Below, piece after piece: positions 1 to 5,929 of a stretch of 7,236 nt of DNA. Below the pieces are notes generated by a model that was not told the DNA's origin, searched no databases, and saw only the letters and a list, made by a program, of their open reading frames with translations. The position numbers were made by a program, and so were the translations under genes. The stretch is from the NCBI GenBank assembly GCA_946623295.1, contig CAMOQY010000069.1:1-7236 (forward strand). Direction: 5' to 3'. Source of the stretch: an uncultured Lachnospiraceae bacterium. Lineage in GTDB: Bacteria > Bacillota > Clostridia > Lachnospirales > Lachnospiraceae. The stretch's first letter is position 1; every line of letters begins with the position of its first letter.

Positions 1-1141
1 GGACCCCAACAGCAGGCTCGACGCAGGCATGAAGCGCCGCGGCGAGTTCTGGTCGCTTGACGGGATCGACCTGACCATATACAAGGGAGAACGCATCGGG
101 ATCATCGGCGCGAACGGCGCGGGAAAGACCACGCTGCTGAAGCTTTTGTCGAGAGTCACCGCGCCGACGGAGGGAGAGATCGATCTTTACGGACGGGTCT
201 CCCCCATGCTGGAGGTCGGGACAGGCTTTCACCGGGAGATGACGGGGCGCGAGAATATATACATGAACGGCTCGATCCTCGGCATGACAAAGGAAGAGAT
301 AGACGCGCGCATGGAGGATATCATCGATTTCTCCGAGGTGCGCGAATTTATCGATACTCCCGTAAAGCGCTATTCCAGCGGCATGTTCGTAAAGCTCGCC
401 TTTTCGGTAGCGGCCCACCTTTCGTCGGAGATCATCATCATGGACGAGGTCCTTGCGGTGGGAGATATGGCTTTCCAGAACAAGTGCCTGGAGAGGATGC
501 GCCGCGCCGCGGATGAGCAGGGACGCACGGTGCTCTACGTCAGCCATAATATGAATACGATCCGCAGGCTCTGCGAGCGCTGCATCGTGCTCGACCACGG
601 GCGCATAGTATACGACGGTGACGTGGAAAAGGCCATCTCGGTCTACATGGACCAGAGTATAGGGGAAGATACCGTCGACATGGATTTCTCGCAGAAATCC
701 CACGGGGGTCTTTTTGACGAGCGGATAGCCGTGATGGACAGACTGAGGCTCCTTGAGATGGGGGAGGACGGAGAGATAAAGGGCGTCCGCGCGACCCCGT
801 CATACGGGAGCGGAGAGCAGCTCTATATGCTGCTTGATATGACGCTTACAAGACCGGTCTCACAGCTGTTGCTGCGGGTCACTCTCCGTACCGAAAGCGA
901 TACTGGTGTGGGTACGGCCTGGCTGCCGCTCGGTGATTTCGGCCCCGGCCAGAGTCAGGCTGTGGCGTGCTTCCCTCTGGAAAAGGTAGCCAAGGGCACG
1001 TTTTACGTCAGCCTCGGTCTTTGCGTGAACGACGAGCTCGGACGCAGCAGGGCGCTCGACCACGTCACGCGGGCCTTCAGGATAGAGGTTGAGGGCGTCC
1101 CCTCGTGGAATGAACAGGCCTACGGAAACATAAGATTTTAG
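1..1141 (+). CDS. Wzt/TagH-type polysaccharide ABC transporter, ATP-binding protein (5'-partial)
   Basis: This is the cytoplasmic ATPase of a polysaccharide/teichoic-acid exporter, which would pair with a membrane permease not in the window. Numbering from the ATG at 29, Walker A is GANGAGKT at 27-34, followed by the family-typical block LEVGTGFHREMTGRENIYMN at 61-80. The ABC signature is YSSGM at 115-119, Walker B IIIMDE at 135-140, the D-loop region LAVGD at 142-146, and the switch histidine H173 is in VSHN. Residues from about 220 to 370 form a separate C-terminal region, resembling in place and size the glycan-binding domain of Wzt proteins. The frame stays open upstream of ATG 29 to the window edge, and Walker A at residue 27 is too early for this family, which usually has a longer N-terminus. 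The true start is therefore most likely outside the window. The gene ends at TAG 1139-1141, with no obvious terminator before the next promoter. The exported substrate cannot be told from the sequence. Confidence 0.9.
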   Translation, partial: DPNSRLDAGMKRRGEFWSLDGIDLTIYKGERIGIIGANGAGKTTLLKLLSRVTAPTEGEIDLYGRVSPMLEVGTGFHREMTGRENIYMNGSILGMTKEEIDARMEDIIDFSEVREFIDTPVKRYSSGMFVKLAFSVAAHLSSEIIIMDEVLAVGDMAFQNKCLERMRRAADEQGRTVLYVSHNMNTIRRLCERCIVLDHGRIVYDGDVEKAISVYMDQSIGEDTVDMDFSQKSHGGLFDERIAVMDRLRLLEMGEDGEIKGVRATPSYGSGEQLYMLLDMTLTRPVSQLLLRVTLRTESDTGVGTAWLPLGDFGPGQSQAVACFPLEKVAKGTFYVSLGLCVNDELGRSRALDHVTRAFRIEVEGVPSWNEQAYGNIRF

Positions 1142-1153
1142 TACCTTTTCAGC

Positions 1154-1182
1154 TTGACTTTTCAGCCTGCTTATGCTAATTT
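1154..1182 (+). promoter_or_regulatory. Candidate promoter for the glycine riboswitch and gcv operon
   Basis: A -35-like TTGACT (1154-1159) is followed after 17 nt by TAATTT (1177-1182), with a TGC extended -10 element directly before it. The -10 match to TATAAT is only 3 of 6. A better -10 hexamer, CATAAT, sits at 1188-1193 but has no good -35 at the right spacing. Either would start transcription just before or at the leader of the glycine riboswitch (about 1199). A promoter is expected here because the riboswitch needs its own transcript, but the exact element is uncertain. Confidence 0.45.
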
Positions 1183-1209
1183 TTTACCATAATTTTACAG
1201 CGGATGACA

Positions 1210-1293
1210 GATCCGGGAGAGACCCGTCCGGCGGCAGCCGGAGAGGGAGCCGAAGGGGCATACTGCAAAAACTCTCAGGCAAAAGGACCGGAC
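1210..1293 (+). promoter_or_regulatory. Glycine riboswitch aptamer I
   Basis: The closing helix is TCCGG (1212-1216) with CCGGA (1288-1292). The next helix is GAGAG (1217-1221) with CTCTC (1272-1276). Inside, CCGGC-GGCA-GCCGG (1228-1241) forms a hairpin. The conserved glycine-binding core GCCGAAGGGGCA (1249-1260) is intact. The conserved joining strand CAGGCAAAAGGA (1276-1287) is also intact. This aptamer fits the family consensus well. Confidence 0.93.
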
Positions 1294-1302
1294 TTTGACG
1301 CA

Positions 1303-1372
1303 ACCTGGAAAGCATTCATGCACCGACGAAGTAAGGCGGTACGCCGCCGAATCTTTCAGGTCAATGACAGGG
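1303..1372 (+). promoter_or_regulatory. Glycine riboswitch aptamer II (divergent core)
   Basis: The closing helix is CCTG (1304-1307) with CAGG (1368-1371). The next helix is GAAAG (1308-1312) with CTTTC (1353-1357). The peripheral hairpins are GCA-TTCA-TGC (1312-1321) and GGCGG-TACG-CCGCC (1335-1348). The core reads CACCGACGAAGTAA (1321-1334), the same length as the consensus CGCCGAAGGAGCAA but with four differences. The 3' closing strand is also part of the attenuator hairpin, which makes this aptamer the likely switching element. Confidence 0.88.
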
Positions 1373-1418
1373 CACGGGCAAAGATGCGGGAGCATCGTCC
1401 GCGCCCTGTATTAATATT
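1367..1418 (+). terminator. Riboswitch expression platform: attenuator-like hairpin
   Basis: A long imperfect hairpin pairs ACAGGGC (1367-1373) with GCCCTGT (1403-1409), CGGGC (1375-1379) with GTCCG (1397-1401), and GATGC (1383-1387) with GCATC (1392-1396), closed by a GGGA loop. It has an A/C mismatch and an AAA bulge. Its 5' arm contains the CAGG that closes aptamer II, so the two folds exclude each other, as in the B. subtilis gcvT leader. The 3' flank is ATTAATATT rather than a clean T-run, so termination may be weak, or the hairpin may act some other way. I see no convincing anti-Shine-Dalgarno sequence upstream. Confidence 0.7.
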
Positions 1419-1440
1419 CCGGCACATCGTCCGGGAGCTA

Positions 1441-1448
1441 AAAGGAGG
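1441..1448 (+). promoter_or_regulatory. gcvT ribosome binding site
   Basis: AAAGGAGG lies 6 nt before the ATG at 1455. This favours that start over the in-frame ATG at 1464, which would be 15 nt away, although many GcvT proteins begin close to the second position. AGCT is repeated on both sides of the site (1436-1439 and 1449-1452) and could form only a weak 4-bp stem. Confidence 0.8.
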
Positions 1449-1454
1449 AGCTAT

Positions 1455-2552
1455 ATGGAGCTGATGAAGACCCCTCTTTACGAGGAACATCTCAAGTGCG
1501 GAGGCCGTATGGTGGAATTCGGCGGATACTGCCTGCCGGTACAGTACGGGACGGGAGTTATAAAGGAGCACATGGCCGTGCGCACGGCCTGCGGCCTTTT
1601 TGACGTATCCCATATGGGCGAGATCACCTTCCGCGGACCGGACGCGCTCCGTAATCTCAACCACCTGCTGACAAACGACTATACCGTGATGGAGGACGGC
1701 CAGGCCCGCTACAGTCCCATGTGCTACGAGGACGGAGGGACGGTAGACGATCTGATCGTTTACAAAAAGGCCGACAACGATTATTTTGTCGTGGTCAACG
1801 CCTCGAATAAGGACAAGGATTTTGCCTGGATGAAAGAACACGTCTCGGGCGACGTCTCTGTCGAGGACGTTTCCGCGCAGTACGGCCAGGTCGCTCTGCA
1901 GGGACCGAAGGCCGAGGAGATACTTCGCAAGCTCACTTCCGAAGAAAACATCCCTGCCGGTTATTATACAGCTCTTTTTGACAGAGAAGTCGCCGGCGTC
2001 CGCTGCATCGTTTCCCGTACCGGATACACGGGCGAGGACGGTTTTGAGCTCTATATGCCAGCTGCCGATGCTCCCGTGCTCTGGCGCGCGCTGCTTGCGG
2101 CGGGTGAGGATGAAGGGCTGATCCCCTGCGGTCTGGGCTGCAGAGACACGCTCCGCCTGGAGGCGGCCATGCCGCTCTACGGGCATGAGCTTTCCGCAGA
2201 CATTACACCTAAGGAAGCGGGACTTGGCTTTTTTGTAAAGCTCGACAAAGAGGACTTTATCGGAAAGGAAGCGCTTGTCGCAAAGGGCGCCCCTTCCAGA
2301 AAGAGAGTCGGTCTCAGGGTCACCGGCAGAGGCATCGCCAGAGAGCACCAGGAGGTAATGGCTGATGGCAGACTGGTCGGCATGACCACCTCCGGCACGC
2401 ACTGCCCGTACGTGGGCGCGCCGATCGCAATGGCTATGATAGAGGCTGCCCTGGCTGTTCCCGGACAGAAGGTCGACGTCATGGTAAGAGGCAAGGCCGT
2501 AGAGGCCGAGGTAGTAAAGCTGCCTTTCTATAAGAGAGAAAAAAAGGGCTGA
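1455..2552 (+). CDS. gcvT: Glycine cleavage system T protein (aminomethyltransferase)
   Basis: GcvT takes the aminomethyl group from lipoyl-GcvH, transfers its carbon to tetrahydrofolate to give 5,10-methylene-THF, and releases ammonia. It acts in the cytoplasm. The 365 residues are the full usual length. Family landmarks are in order: TPLYEEH at 6-12, GLFDVSHMGE at 47-56, the acidic pair D98-D99 in GGTVDDLIVY (the region of the catalytic folate-contacting aspartate), TGYTGEDGFE at 189-198, GCRDTLRLEAAMPLYGHEL at 228-246, and TSGTHCP at 312-318. It is the first gene behind the glycine riboswitch, with a strong ribosome binding site. gcvH follows after 67 nt, the widest gap in the operon, with only a weak AT-rich inverted repeat in it. 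Confidence 0.97.
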   Translation: MELMKTPLYEEHLKCGGRMVEFGGYCLPVQYGTGVIKEHMAVRTACGLFDVSHMGEITFRGPDALRNLNHLLTNDYTVMEDGQARYSPMCYEDGGTVDDLIVYKKADNDYFVVVNASNKDKDFAWMKEHVSGDVSVEDVSAQYGQVALQGPKAEEILRKLTSEENIPAGYYTALFDREVAGVRCIVSRTGYTGEDGFELYMPAADAPVLWRALLAAGEDEGLIPCGLGCRDTLRLEAAMPLYGHELSADITPKEAGLGFFVKLDKEDFIGKEALVAKGAPSRKRVGLRVTGRGIAREHQEVMADGRLVGMTTSGTHCPYVGAPIAMAMIEAALAVPGQKVDVMVRGKAVEAEVVKLPFYKREKKG

Positions 2553-2619
2553 GCAGAGCCCGTAATGCTGTTTCATTTGATCCAGTCGATTTCAAATAAA
2601 ACATTCAGGAGGCAAAAAA

Positions 2620-3000
2620 ATGAATTTCCCCAATGATCTCAAGTACACTAAGACCCACGAGTGGGTAAAATTCGAGGACGAAAAGACCGCGTATGTCGGG
2701 ATCTCCGATTATGCTCAGGACGCTCTGGGCGATCTGGTATTCGTCAATCTTCCCGAGGAGGGCGACGAGGTCGTCTCGGGCGAGGCTTTTGCCGATGTTG
2801 AGTCCGTAAAGGCCGTTTCTGACGTAAATTCTCCCGTCACCGGTACTGTGGCCGAGGTAAACGAGGAGCTTGCCGACGAACCTCAGAAGATGAATGAGGA
2901 GCCTTACGCGGCATGGTTCGTAAAGGTCACCGGTATCAGCGGATGCGATGAACTCATGGATGCCGCCGCATACGAAGAGTATGTAAAGACCTGCGAGTGA
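2620..3000 (+). CDS. gcvH: Glycine cleavage system H protein (lipoyl carrier)
   Basis: GcvH is the mobile lipoyl carrier that shuttles the aminomethyl group and reducing equivalents between the P, T and L proteins. The 126 residues match the normal family size. The lipoylation site is K64 in ESVKAVSDV (61-69), within the standard hammerhead fold. Other family features are THEWVKF near 12-18, VGISDYAQDALGDLVFVNLP at 26-45, and the segment LADEPQKMNEEPYAAWFVKV at 84-103. In that last segment YAAW replaces the more common YG-x-GW spacing, a mild variation. The start is set by AGGAGG (2607-2612), 7 nt before ATG 2620. gcvPA follows after 16 nt. Lipoate attachment or synthesis genes are not in the window. 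Confidence 0.97.
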   Translation: MNFPNDLKYTKTHEWVKFEDEKTAYVGISDYAQDALGDLVFVNLPEEGDEVVSGEAFADVESVKAVSDVNSPVTGTVAEVNEELADEPQKMNEEPYAAWFVKVTGISGCDELMDAAAYEEYVKTCE

Positions 3001-3016
3001 TCACGGGAGAGTCTGT

Positions 3017-4336
3017 ATGAACGGATATATACCCAATACATCTGACGAGCAGCGGGAAATGCTCAGGCAGTCAGGCTTTTCGAGCTTTGACGATCTCTAC
3101 AGGGATGTCCCTGAAAGCGTCAGGCTCAAGGGTCTGCTTGATCTGCCTGAGGCCATGTCCGAGCTCGAGGTAAGGAGAGAGCTGGAGCGCCTTGCTTCGG
3201 AAAATACCGTGTATAAACACATTTTCCGCGGCGCCGGCGCGTACCGTCACTATATCCCCGCCATCGTGGATGAGGTGACGGGAAAAGAGGAATTCAGGAC
3301 TGCCTATACGCCGTATCAGGCCGAGATCAGCCAGGGCGTGCTTCAGTCCATATTTGAGTATCAGACGGATATATGCGAGCTGACCGGGCTTGAAGCCGCG
3401 AATGCGAGCGTATACGACGGAGCGTGCGCTGCTGCCGAGGCCTGCGAGATGTGCAGGGACAGAAAGCGCAGCCGCGTGCTGGTGAGCTCGGCGGTGGATC
3501 CGAAGATCATCTCCGTCGTCCGTACCTACAGCTTCGGCAGGGATACCGAGGTGACGCTCATACCCGAAAAAGACGGTGCGACCGACCTGGAGGCTCTTAA
3601 GGAGGCCCTTTCCGAGGACGTGGCCTGCGTGCTCATGCAGCAGCCAAACTTCTACGGCAGTATCGAGGATATGCAGGCGGCCTGCACTCTTGCCCACGAG
3701 GCGGGAGCGAAGTTTGTCGCCAGCGTCAATCCTGTCTCGCTTGCAGTGCTTCAGTCTCCGGGCGAGTACGGCGCGGATGTAGCCGTGGGCGACGGTCAGC
3801 CGCTCGGCATTCCCCTTTCCTGGGGCGGACCGTACGTAGGCTTTATGGCAGCCAGCGAGAAGATGATGAGAAAGCTTCCCGGACGTATCGTCGGCCAGAC
3901 GAAAGACTGCGACGGCAGGAGAGCATTTGTCCTGACTCTTCAGGCCAGAGAACAGCACATCCGCAGGGAAAAGGCATCGTCGAATATCTGCTCCAACGAG
4001 GCTCTGTGCGCCATGCGCACGGCGGTATATCTGGCCGCCATGGGTCCCGAGGGACTTAGGCAGGCTGCGCTTCAGAGCTCGTCAAAGGCTCACTATCTTC
4101 AGGAACAGCTCGAGGCAGCCGGCTTTAAAAAAGCATTTGAGGGACGCGAGTTTTTCCATGAGTTTGTCACCGAAAGCGACAGGAGCGCCGAGCTTCTCGC
4201 CGCCCTGAAGTCCGATGGCATACTCGGCGGCCTGCCTTTGGATGAACGCAGGATACTCTGGTGCGCGACCGAGATGAATACCCGCGATGAGATCGAAAAA
4301 GTCGCCGCTATCGCAAAGGAGGTGAGCCGCTCATGA
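3017..4336 (+). CDS. gcvPA: Glycine dehydrogenase (decarboxylating) subunit 1, P-protein alpha
   Basis: This is the N-terminal half of the two-subunit P-protein. With GcvPB it decarboxylates glycine and loads the aminomethyl group onto lipoyl-GcvH. The 439 residues are typical for the split form. Motifs include FRGAGAYRHYIPAIVD at 70-85, the highly conserved YTPYQAEISQGVLQSIFEYQ at 97-116, ANASVYDGA at 128-136, PLSWGGPYVGFMA at 266-278, and the run from LPGRIVGQTKD (287-297) to QAREQHIRREKASSNICSNE (309-328). This subunit has the aminotransferase-like fold but does not carry the PLP lysine, which is in GcvPB. The start at 3017 has GGGAGA (3005-3010) 6 nt upstream, a weaker site than those of the other gcv genes. 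The stop overlaps the start of gcvPB by 4 nt, which suggests translational coupling. Confidence 0.97.
   Translation: MNGYIPNTSDEQREMLRQSGFSSFDDLYRDVPESVRLKGLLDLPEAMSELEVRRELERLASENTVYKHIFRGAGAYRHYIPAIVDEVTGKEEFRTAYTPYQAEISQGVLQSIFEYQTDICELTGLEAANASVYDGACAAAEACEMCRDRKRSRVLVSSAVDPKIISVVRTYSFGRDTEVTLIPEKDGATDLEALKEALSEDVACVLMQQPNFYGSIEDMQAACTLAHEAGAKFVASVNPVSLAVLQSPGEYGADVAVGDGQPLGIPLSWGGPYVGFMAASEKMMRKLPGRIVGQTKDCDGRRAFVLTLQAREQHIRREKASSNICSNEALCAMRTAVYLAAMGPEGLRQAALQSSSKAHYLQEQLEAAGFKKAFEGREFFHEFVTESDRSAELLAALKSDGILGGLPLDERRILWCATEMNTRDEIEKVAAIAKEVSRS
4315..4325 (+). promoter_or_regulatory. gcvPB ribosome binding site inside gcvPA
   Basis: AAAGGAGGTGA lies within the last codons of gcvPA. It is a near-perfect match to the 16S anti-Shine-Dalgarno sequence, with GGAGG 10 nt before the gcvPB ATG. 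Together with the ATGA stop/start overlap it fixes the gcvPB start. It supports equal output of the two P-protein subunits. Confidence 0.8.
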
Positions 4337-5724
4337 AGCTTATCTTTGAAAGAAGCAGAGAGGGCAGAGGTACAGCTTATCTTCCCGCGTGCGACGTTCC
4401 GGAAAAGCTTCCGGCATGTCCGCTGAGGGAGAAGGCTCCGAGGCTCGCCGAGGTCCCCGAGACTGAGGTGGACCGCCACTACAGCGAGCTGGCTTCCCAG
4501 ACCCACGGAGTAAACAAGGGCTTTTATCCGCTCGGCTCCTGTACCATGAAATACAACCCCGCGATAAATGAGTACGCCGCCTCGCTTCCCGGCTTTACGG
4601 ATATCCATCCTCTTCAGGATGAGGATACGGTAAAGGGCGCTGCGGAGCTGGCAGAACGCCTCGAAAAATACCTGGCCGAGATCACCGGCATGGATGCGGT
4701 CACGCTTCAGCCGGCGGCCGGCGCGCACGGCGAGTTTACCGGGCTTTTGCTGATCAAGGCTTACCACAGATCCTGCGGCAATACGCAGCGCCGCAAGATC
4801 ATTGTTCCCGATTCCGCTCACGGCACGAACCCCGCAAGCGCGGCGATGGCCGGCTTTGAAGTAGTCAGCATCGCCTCGGACGAACACGGCTGCGTGGATC
4901 TGGATGCGCTCCGGGCTGCCGTGGGCGAGGATACGGCCGGACTTATGCTGACCAATCCCAATACGGTCGGACTCTTTGACCCGAATATCCTCGAGATAAC
5001 CAGCATCGTCCACGAGGCGGGCGGCCTGTGCTACTACGACGGCGCGAACCTCAACGCGGTCATGGGTATCGTAAGACCGGGCGATATGGGCTTTGACGTA
5101 GTGCACGTCAATCTTCACAAGACCTTCTCCACGCCTCACGGCGGCGGCGGCCCGGGCAGCGGTCCCGTGGGCTGCAGGCAGTTCCTCGCGCGGTTCCTTC
5201 CGCACACGGGGAGCGCGGAGAGCATAGGAGACGTCCGCTCGTTTATGGGCAATTTCCTGGTCGCGGTCAAGGCCTTCACGTACATCCTGAGCATCGGCGC
5301 GGAGGGAGTGCCGCTTGCGGCTTCCAACGCTGTGCTCAACGCAAACTATATGCGCGTCAAGCTTGCCGACATCTACCCCATGGCTTATGATACGGTCTGC
5401 ATGCACGAATTTGTCATGAGTCTTGAAAAGCTTCACCACGAGTACGGCGTTTCGGCGCTCGACGTGGCCAAGGCAATGCTCGATCACGGTATCCATCCTC
5501 CGACGATGTATTTCCCGCTGATAGTGCATGAGGCTCTGATGGTGGAACCGACCGAGACAGAGACGAAGGAAACTCTCGACGAGGCTGTGGAGATACTTCG
5601 CGGCATATATGACGCGGCGGTCTCGGATCCTGCCTCCATGCATGAGATGCCTCTGAATACCTCCGTCAGGCGTCTGGATGAGGTGGGCGCTGCCAGAAAT
5701 CCCGTTGTCAGATATCAGTTCTGA
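4333..5724 (+). CDS. gcvPB: Glycine dehydrogenase (decarboxylating) subunit 2, P-protein beta
   Basis: This is the PLP-carrying half of the split P-protein, partner of GcvPA. The predicted PLP lysine is K263 in VHVNLHKTFSTPHGGGGPG (257-275), the P-protein signature. Other conserved segments are GFYPLGSCTMKYNP at 63-76, PAAGAHGEFTGLL at 127-139, PDSAHGTNPASAAMAGF at 159-175, MLTNPNTVGLFD at 205-216, and CYYDGANLNAVMG at 233-245. The 463 residues are slightly shorter than the roughly 480-490 common for the family, with no sign of a broken motif. It is the last gene of the operon: the next gene has its own promoter, and a strong intrinsic terminator starts about 50 nt after the stop. No lpd or lipoate ligase gene follows directly. 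Confidence 0.97.
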   Translation: MKLIFERSREGRGTAYLPACDVPEKLPACPLREKAPRLAEVPETEVDRHYSELASQTHGVNKGFYPLGSCTMKYNPAINEYAASLPGFTDIHPLQDEDTVKGAAELAERLEKYLAEITGMDAVTLQPAAGAHGEFTGLLLIKAYHRSCGNTQRRKIIVPDSAHGTNPASAAMAGFEVVSIASDEHGCVDLDALRAAVGEDTAGLMLTNPNTVGLFDPNILEITSIVHEAGGLCYYDGANLNAVMGIVRPGDMGFDVVHVNLHKTFSTPHGGGGPGSGPVGCRQFLARFLPHTGSAESIGDVRSFMGNFLVAVKAFTYILSIGAEGVPLAASNAVLNANYMRVKLADIYPMAYDTVCMHEFVMSLEKLHHEYGVSALDVAKAMLDHGIHPPTMYFPLIVHEALMVEPTETETKETLDEAVEILRGIYDAAVSDPASMHEMPLNTSVRRLDEVGAARNPVVRYQF

Positions 5725-5776
5725 CACGGAGGGAGCGGTGCGACGCCCGGCTCTCACGAAAGATTTTTAAGTATAA

Positions 5777-5812
5777 ACTGCCGTACTTTGCGATAAGTAC
5801 GGCAGTCTTTTT
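5777..5812 (+). terminator. Intrinsic terminator of the gcv operon
   Basis: A perfect 12-bp stem pairs ACTGCCGTACTT (5777-5788) with AAGTACGGCAGT (5795-5806) around a 6-nt loop, TGCGAT. It is followed by CTTTTT and then a further T-rich stretch to about 5826. This is a textbook Rho-independent terminator, and it separates the gcv operon from the transketolase gene. Confidence 0.95.
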
Positions 5813-5822
5813 ATATTTTCCT

Positions 5823-5850
5823 TTTATATATCGGAAAAATGATGTATAAT
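5823..5850 (+). promoter_or_regulatory. Promoter of the transketolase gene
   Basis: A perfect TATAAT (5845-5850) is preceded by TTTATA (5823-5828) at a 16-nt spacing, a 4 of 6 match to TTGACA. The predicted transcription start is near 5857, giving a leader of about 70 nt. It lies immediately after the gcv terminator, which supports independent transcription of transketolase by the housekeeping sigma factor. Confidence 0.7.
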
Positions 5851-5874
5851 ATATGCGTTGAATTCTGTAAAAAA

Positions 5875-5905
5875 GTCTTCCCGGGCCCGAAGATGCCGGG
5901 ATGAC
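5875..5905 (+). other. Leader-RNA hairpin ahead of transketolase
   Basis: GTCTTCCCGG (5875-5884) pairs with CCGGGATGAC (5896-5905) with one T/T mismatch, enclosing an 11-nt loop. A competing small stem, CTTC (5877-5880) with GAAG (5889-5892), uses some of the same bases. No T-run follows, so it is not a terminator. It ends about 12 nt before the ribosome binding site AGAGGAGG (5918-5925), which is left free. It may stabilise the mRNA or may have no function. Confidence 0.4.
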
Positions 5906-5917
5906 GGTGATAGATGC

Positions 5918-5925
5918 AGAGGAGG
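5918..5925 (+). promoter_or_regulatory. Transketolase ribosome binding site
   Basis: AGAGGAGG ends 4 nt before the ATG at 5930. This spacing is slightly short, but it is the only good site nearby, and the protein begins with the usual family N-terminus, so it fixes the start. Confidence 0.75.
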
Positions 5926-5929
5926 CTCC

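Larger units (their letters stand above)
1199..1372 (+). promoter_or_regulatory. Tandem glycine riboswitch (two aptamers)
   Basis: This leader RNA senses glycine ahead of the glycine cleavage operon, the classic position for the class. The leader GCGGATGACAG (1200-1210) differs by one base from the B. subtilis gcvT leader as I recall it. Its GCG can pair with CGC (1299-1301) in the linker, the known leader-linker kink-turn. Both aptamers are present in order and are joined by the short linker TTTGACGCAA (1294-1303). The expected regulation is ON with glycine, because the closing helix of the second aptamer overlaps the downstream attenuator hairpin. An 86-codon open frame across this stretch is a by-product of the RNA. 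Confidence 0.95.

Noticed and set aside
1204..1464. 86-codon + strand open frame through the riboswitch
   Set aside because: The stretch is explained base by base by the riboswitch aptamers and attenuator. The frame has no ribosome binding site and overlaps the gcvT start.
1356..2576. Long minus-strand open frame (406 codons) opposite gcvT
   Set aside because: It lies antisense to a clearly conserved gene, has no recognisable domain, and is explained by the codon bias of the + strand gene.
2575..2597. Inverted repeat ATTTGA/TCAAAT between gcvT and gcvH
   Set aside because: It is only a 6-bp AT-rich stem with an 11-nt loop and no T-run, too weak for a terminator. It is noted only as a possible mRNA processing spot.
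3071..3958. Minus-strand open frame of 295 codons opposite gcvPA
   Set aside because: It is a shadow of the strongly supported gcvPA gene, with no motif or ribosome binding site of its own.
5139..5169. GC-rich, Gly-codon-rich low-complexity run in gcvPB
   Set aside because: It encodes the conserved glycine-rich HGGGGPGSGP segment next to the PLP lysine, so it is a family motif and not a repeat element.
4099..5757. Minus-strand open frame of 552 codons opposite gcvPB and the end of gcvPA
   Set aside because: Its length is striking, but it mirrors gcvPB. The composition is rich in Arg, His and Val with no family motif, typical of antisense reading of a moderately GC-rich gene. It would also have to initiate inside the gcv terminator region without a visible promoter.
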